Below, in pieces: positions 63,838 through 64,000 of a stretch of DNA of 64,000 nucleotides. Under the pieces are notes generated by a model, which was given only the letters and a program-made list of their open reading frames with translations, was not told the origin of the DNA and searched no databases. Where the stretch lies: the NCBI GenBank assembly GCA_016177845.1, contig JACOUO010000003.1, positions 62,001 to 126,000 of the forward strand. The letters run 5' to 3'. The position numbers and the translations under genes were made by a program. Positions within the stretch are counted from its first letter, which is position 1, and every line of letters starts with the position of its first letter. Source of the stretch: Deltaproteobacteria bacterium (lineage in GTDB: Bacteria > Desulfobacterota > GWC2-55-46).

Positions 63838-64000
63838 CTATGCCATCAATTGACTTCGTGCCTTATTTAAAAGATCGTTAGCCTGTTGACCAAAACGTTT
63901 CTCAAGCACATCAGCTTCAGCTTTGCCACCGAAAAAGGGGGCAATTGACTCATAAAGAGGTAGCAGAGGATATTCCTTACCATTTTGTAGGCTGGCCAAA
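63838..64000 (-). CDS. Partial gene, C-terminus of unknown protein
   Basis: A minus-strand frame is open from the window edge to TAG at 63838-63840. The last 53 residues include GKEYPLLPLYESIAPFFGGK, VLEKRFGQQANDLLNKAR and end SQLMA. It probably belongs to the same island operon as the HEPN-like gene, with its 5' part beyond the window; no family recognised. Confidence 0.6.
   Translation of the reverse strand, partial: LASLQNGKEYPLLPLYESIAPFFGGKAEADVLEKRFGQQANDLLNKARSQLMA

Overview
The window is a chromosomal segment of a Gram-negative, probably anaerobic bacterium. Lipoproteins with lipoboxes, a PagL-like outer-membrane enzyme, a pentaheme c-type cytochrome, bacteriohemerythrin, an AmmeMemoRadiSam-type radical SAM enzyme, an archaeal-type (class V) fructose-bisphosphatase and a metH without its reactivation domain together suggest a Nitrospirota/Thermodesulfovibrionia-like organism or a neighbouring deep lineage. 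That placement is inference; no rRNA is present.

Layout. 1-4302: end of mutS2, then dnaG and rpoD (the macromolecular-synthesis pair, with rpsU split off at 6.8 kb). 4303-5700: a promoter, a 140-nt leader with an internal intrinsic terminator, and a secreted pentaheme cytochrome. 5.9-16.8 kb: a lipoprotein, rpsU, acs, hisS, a PilB/GspE-type ATPase, a YihA-type GTPase, a CpoB-like lipoprotein plus LysM pair, and dprA. 17-28.8 kb: topA, a REC-PilZ regulator, msrB, lspA-ileS, uvrB, a YcgR-like PilZ protein. 28.9-40 kb: metH, an RNA m5U methyltransferase, greA, lemA-htpX-zinc-ribbon, carbonic anhydrase, a site-2 protease, an ABC-2 exporter. 40-43.6 kb: two rhodaneses (one without the catalytic Cys), macrodomain, methyltransferase, CopD-like and MarC proteins. 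43.6-44.25 kb: a gene-free patch of palindromic intergenic repeats. 44.3-48.4 kb: a minus-strand run with DUF77, AmrS-like, NMD3-like zinc-ribbon, AIR-synthase-like and class V FBPase genes. 48.7-61.5 kb: stress-type small membrane proteins, argC, rplM-rpsI, ligA and a mixed set of metabolic, envelope and transport genes ending in bacteriohemerythrin.

61.57 kb to the end is best read as a genomic island. It begins with a 28-nt copy of the 3' end of an alanine-accepting RNA (tmRNA most likely) in the orientation expected for an attachment site, followed by a short promoter-to-terminator transcript with a strongly paired core, a DUF3800 gene, a truncated tyrosine recombinase abutting a truncated phage holin, and a candidate HEPN-domain gene bracketed by two copies of a palindromic repeat.

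The most interesting non-coding signals are the cytochrome leader/attenuator (4.5-4.6 kb), the possible small RNA before rpsU (6.57-6.72 kb), and the island RNA (61.76-61.87 kb). Readings are by eye: family names rest on recognised motifs, not on searches.
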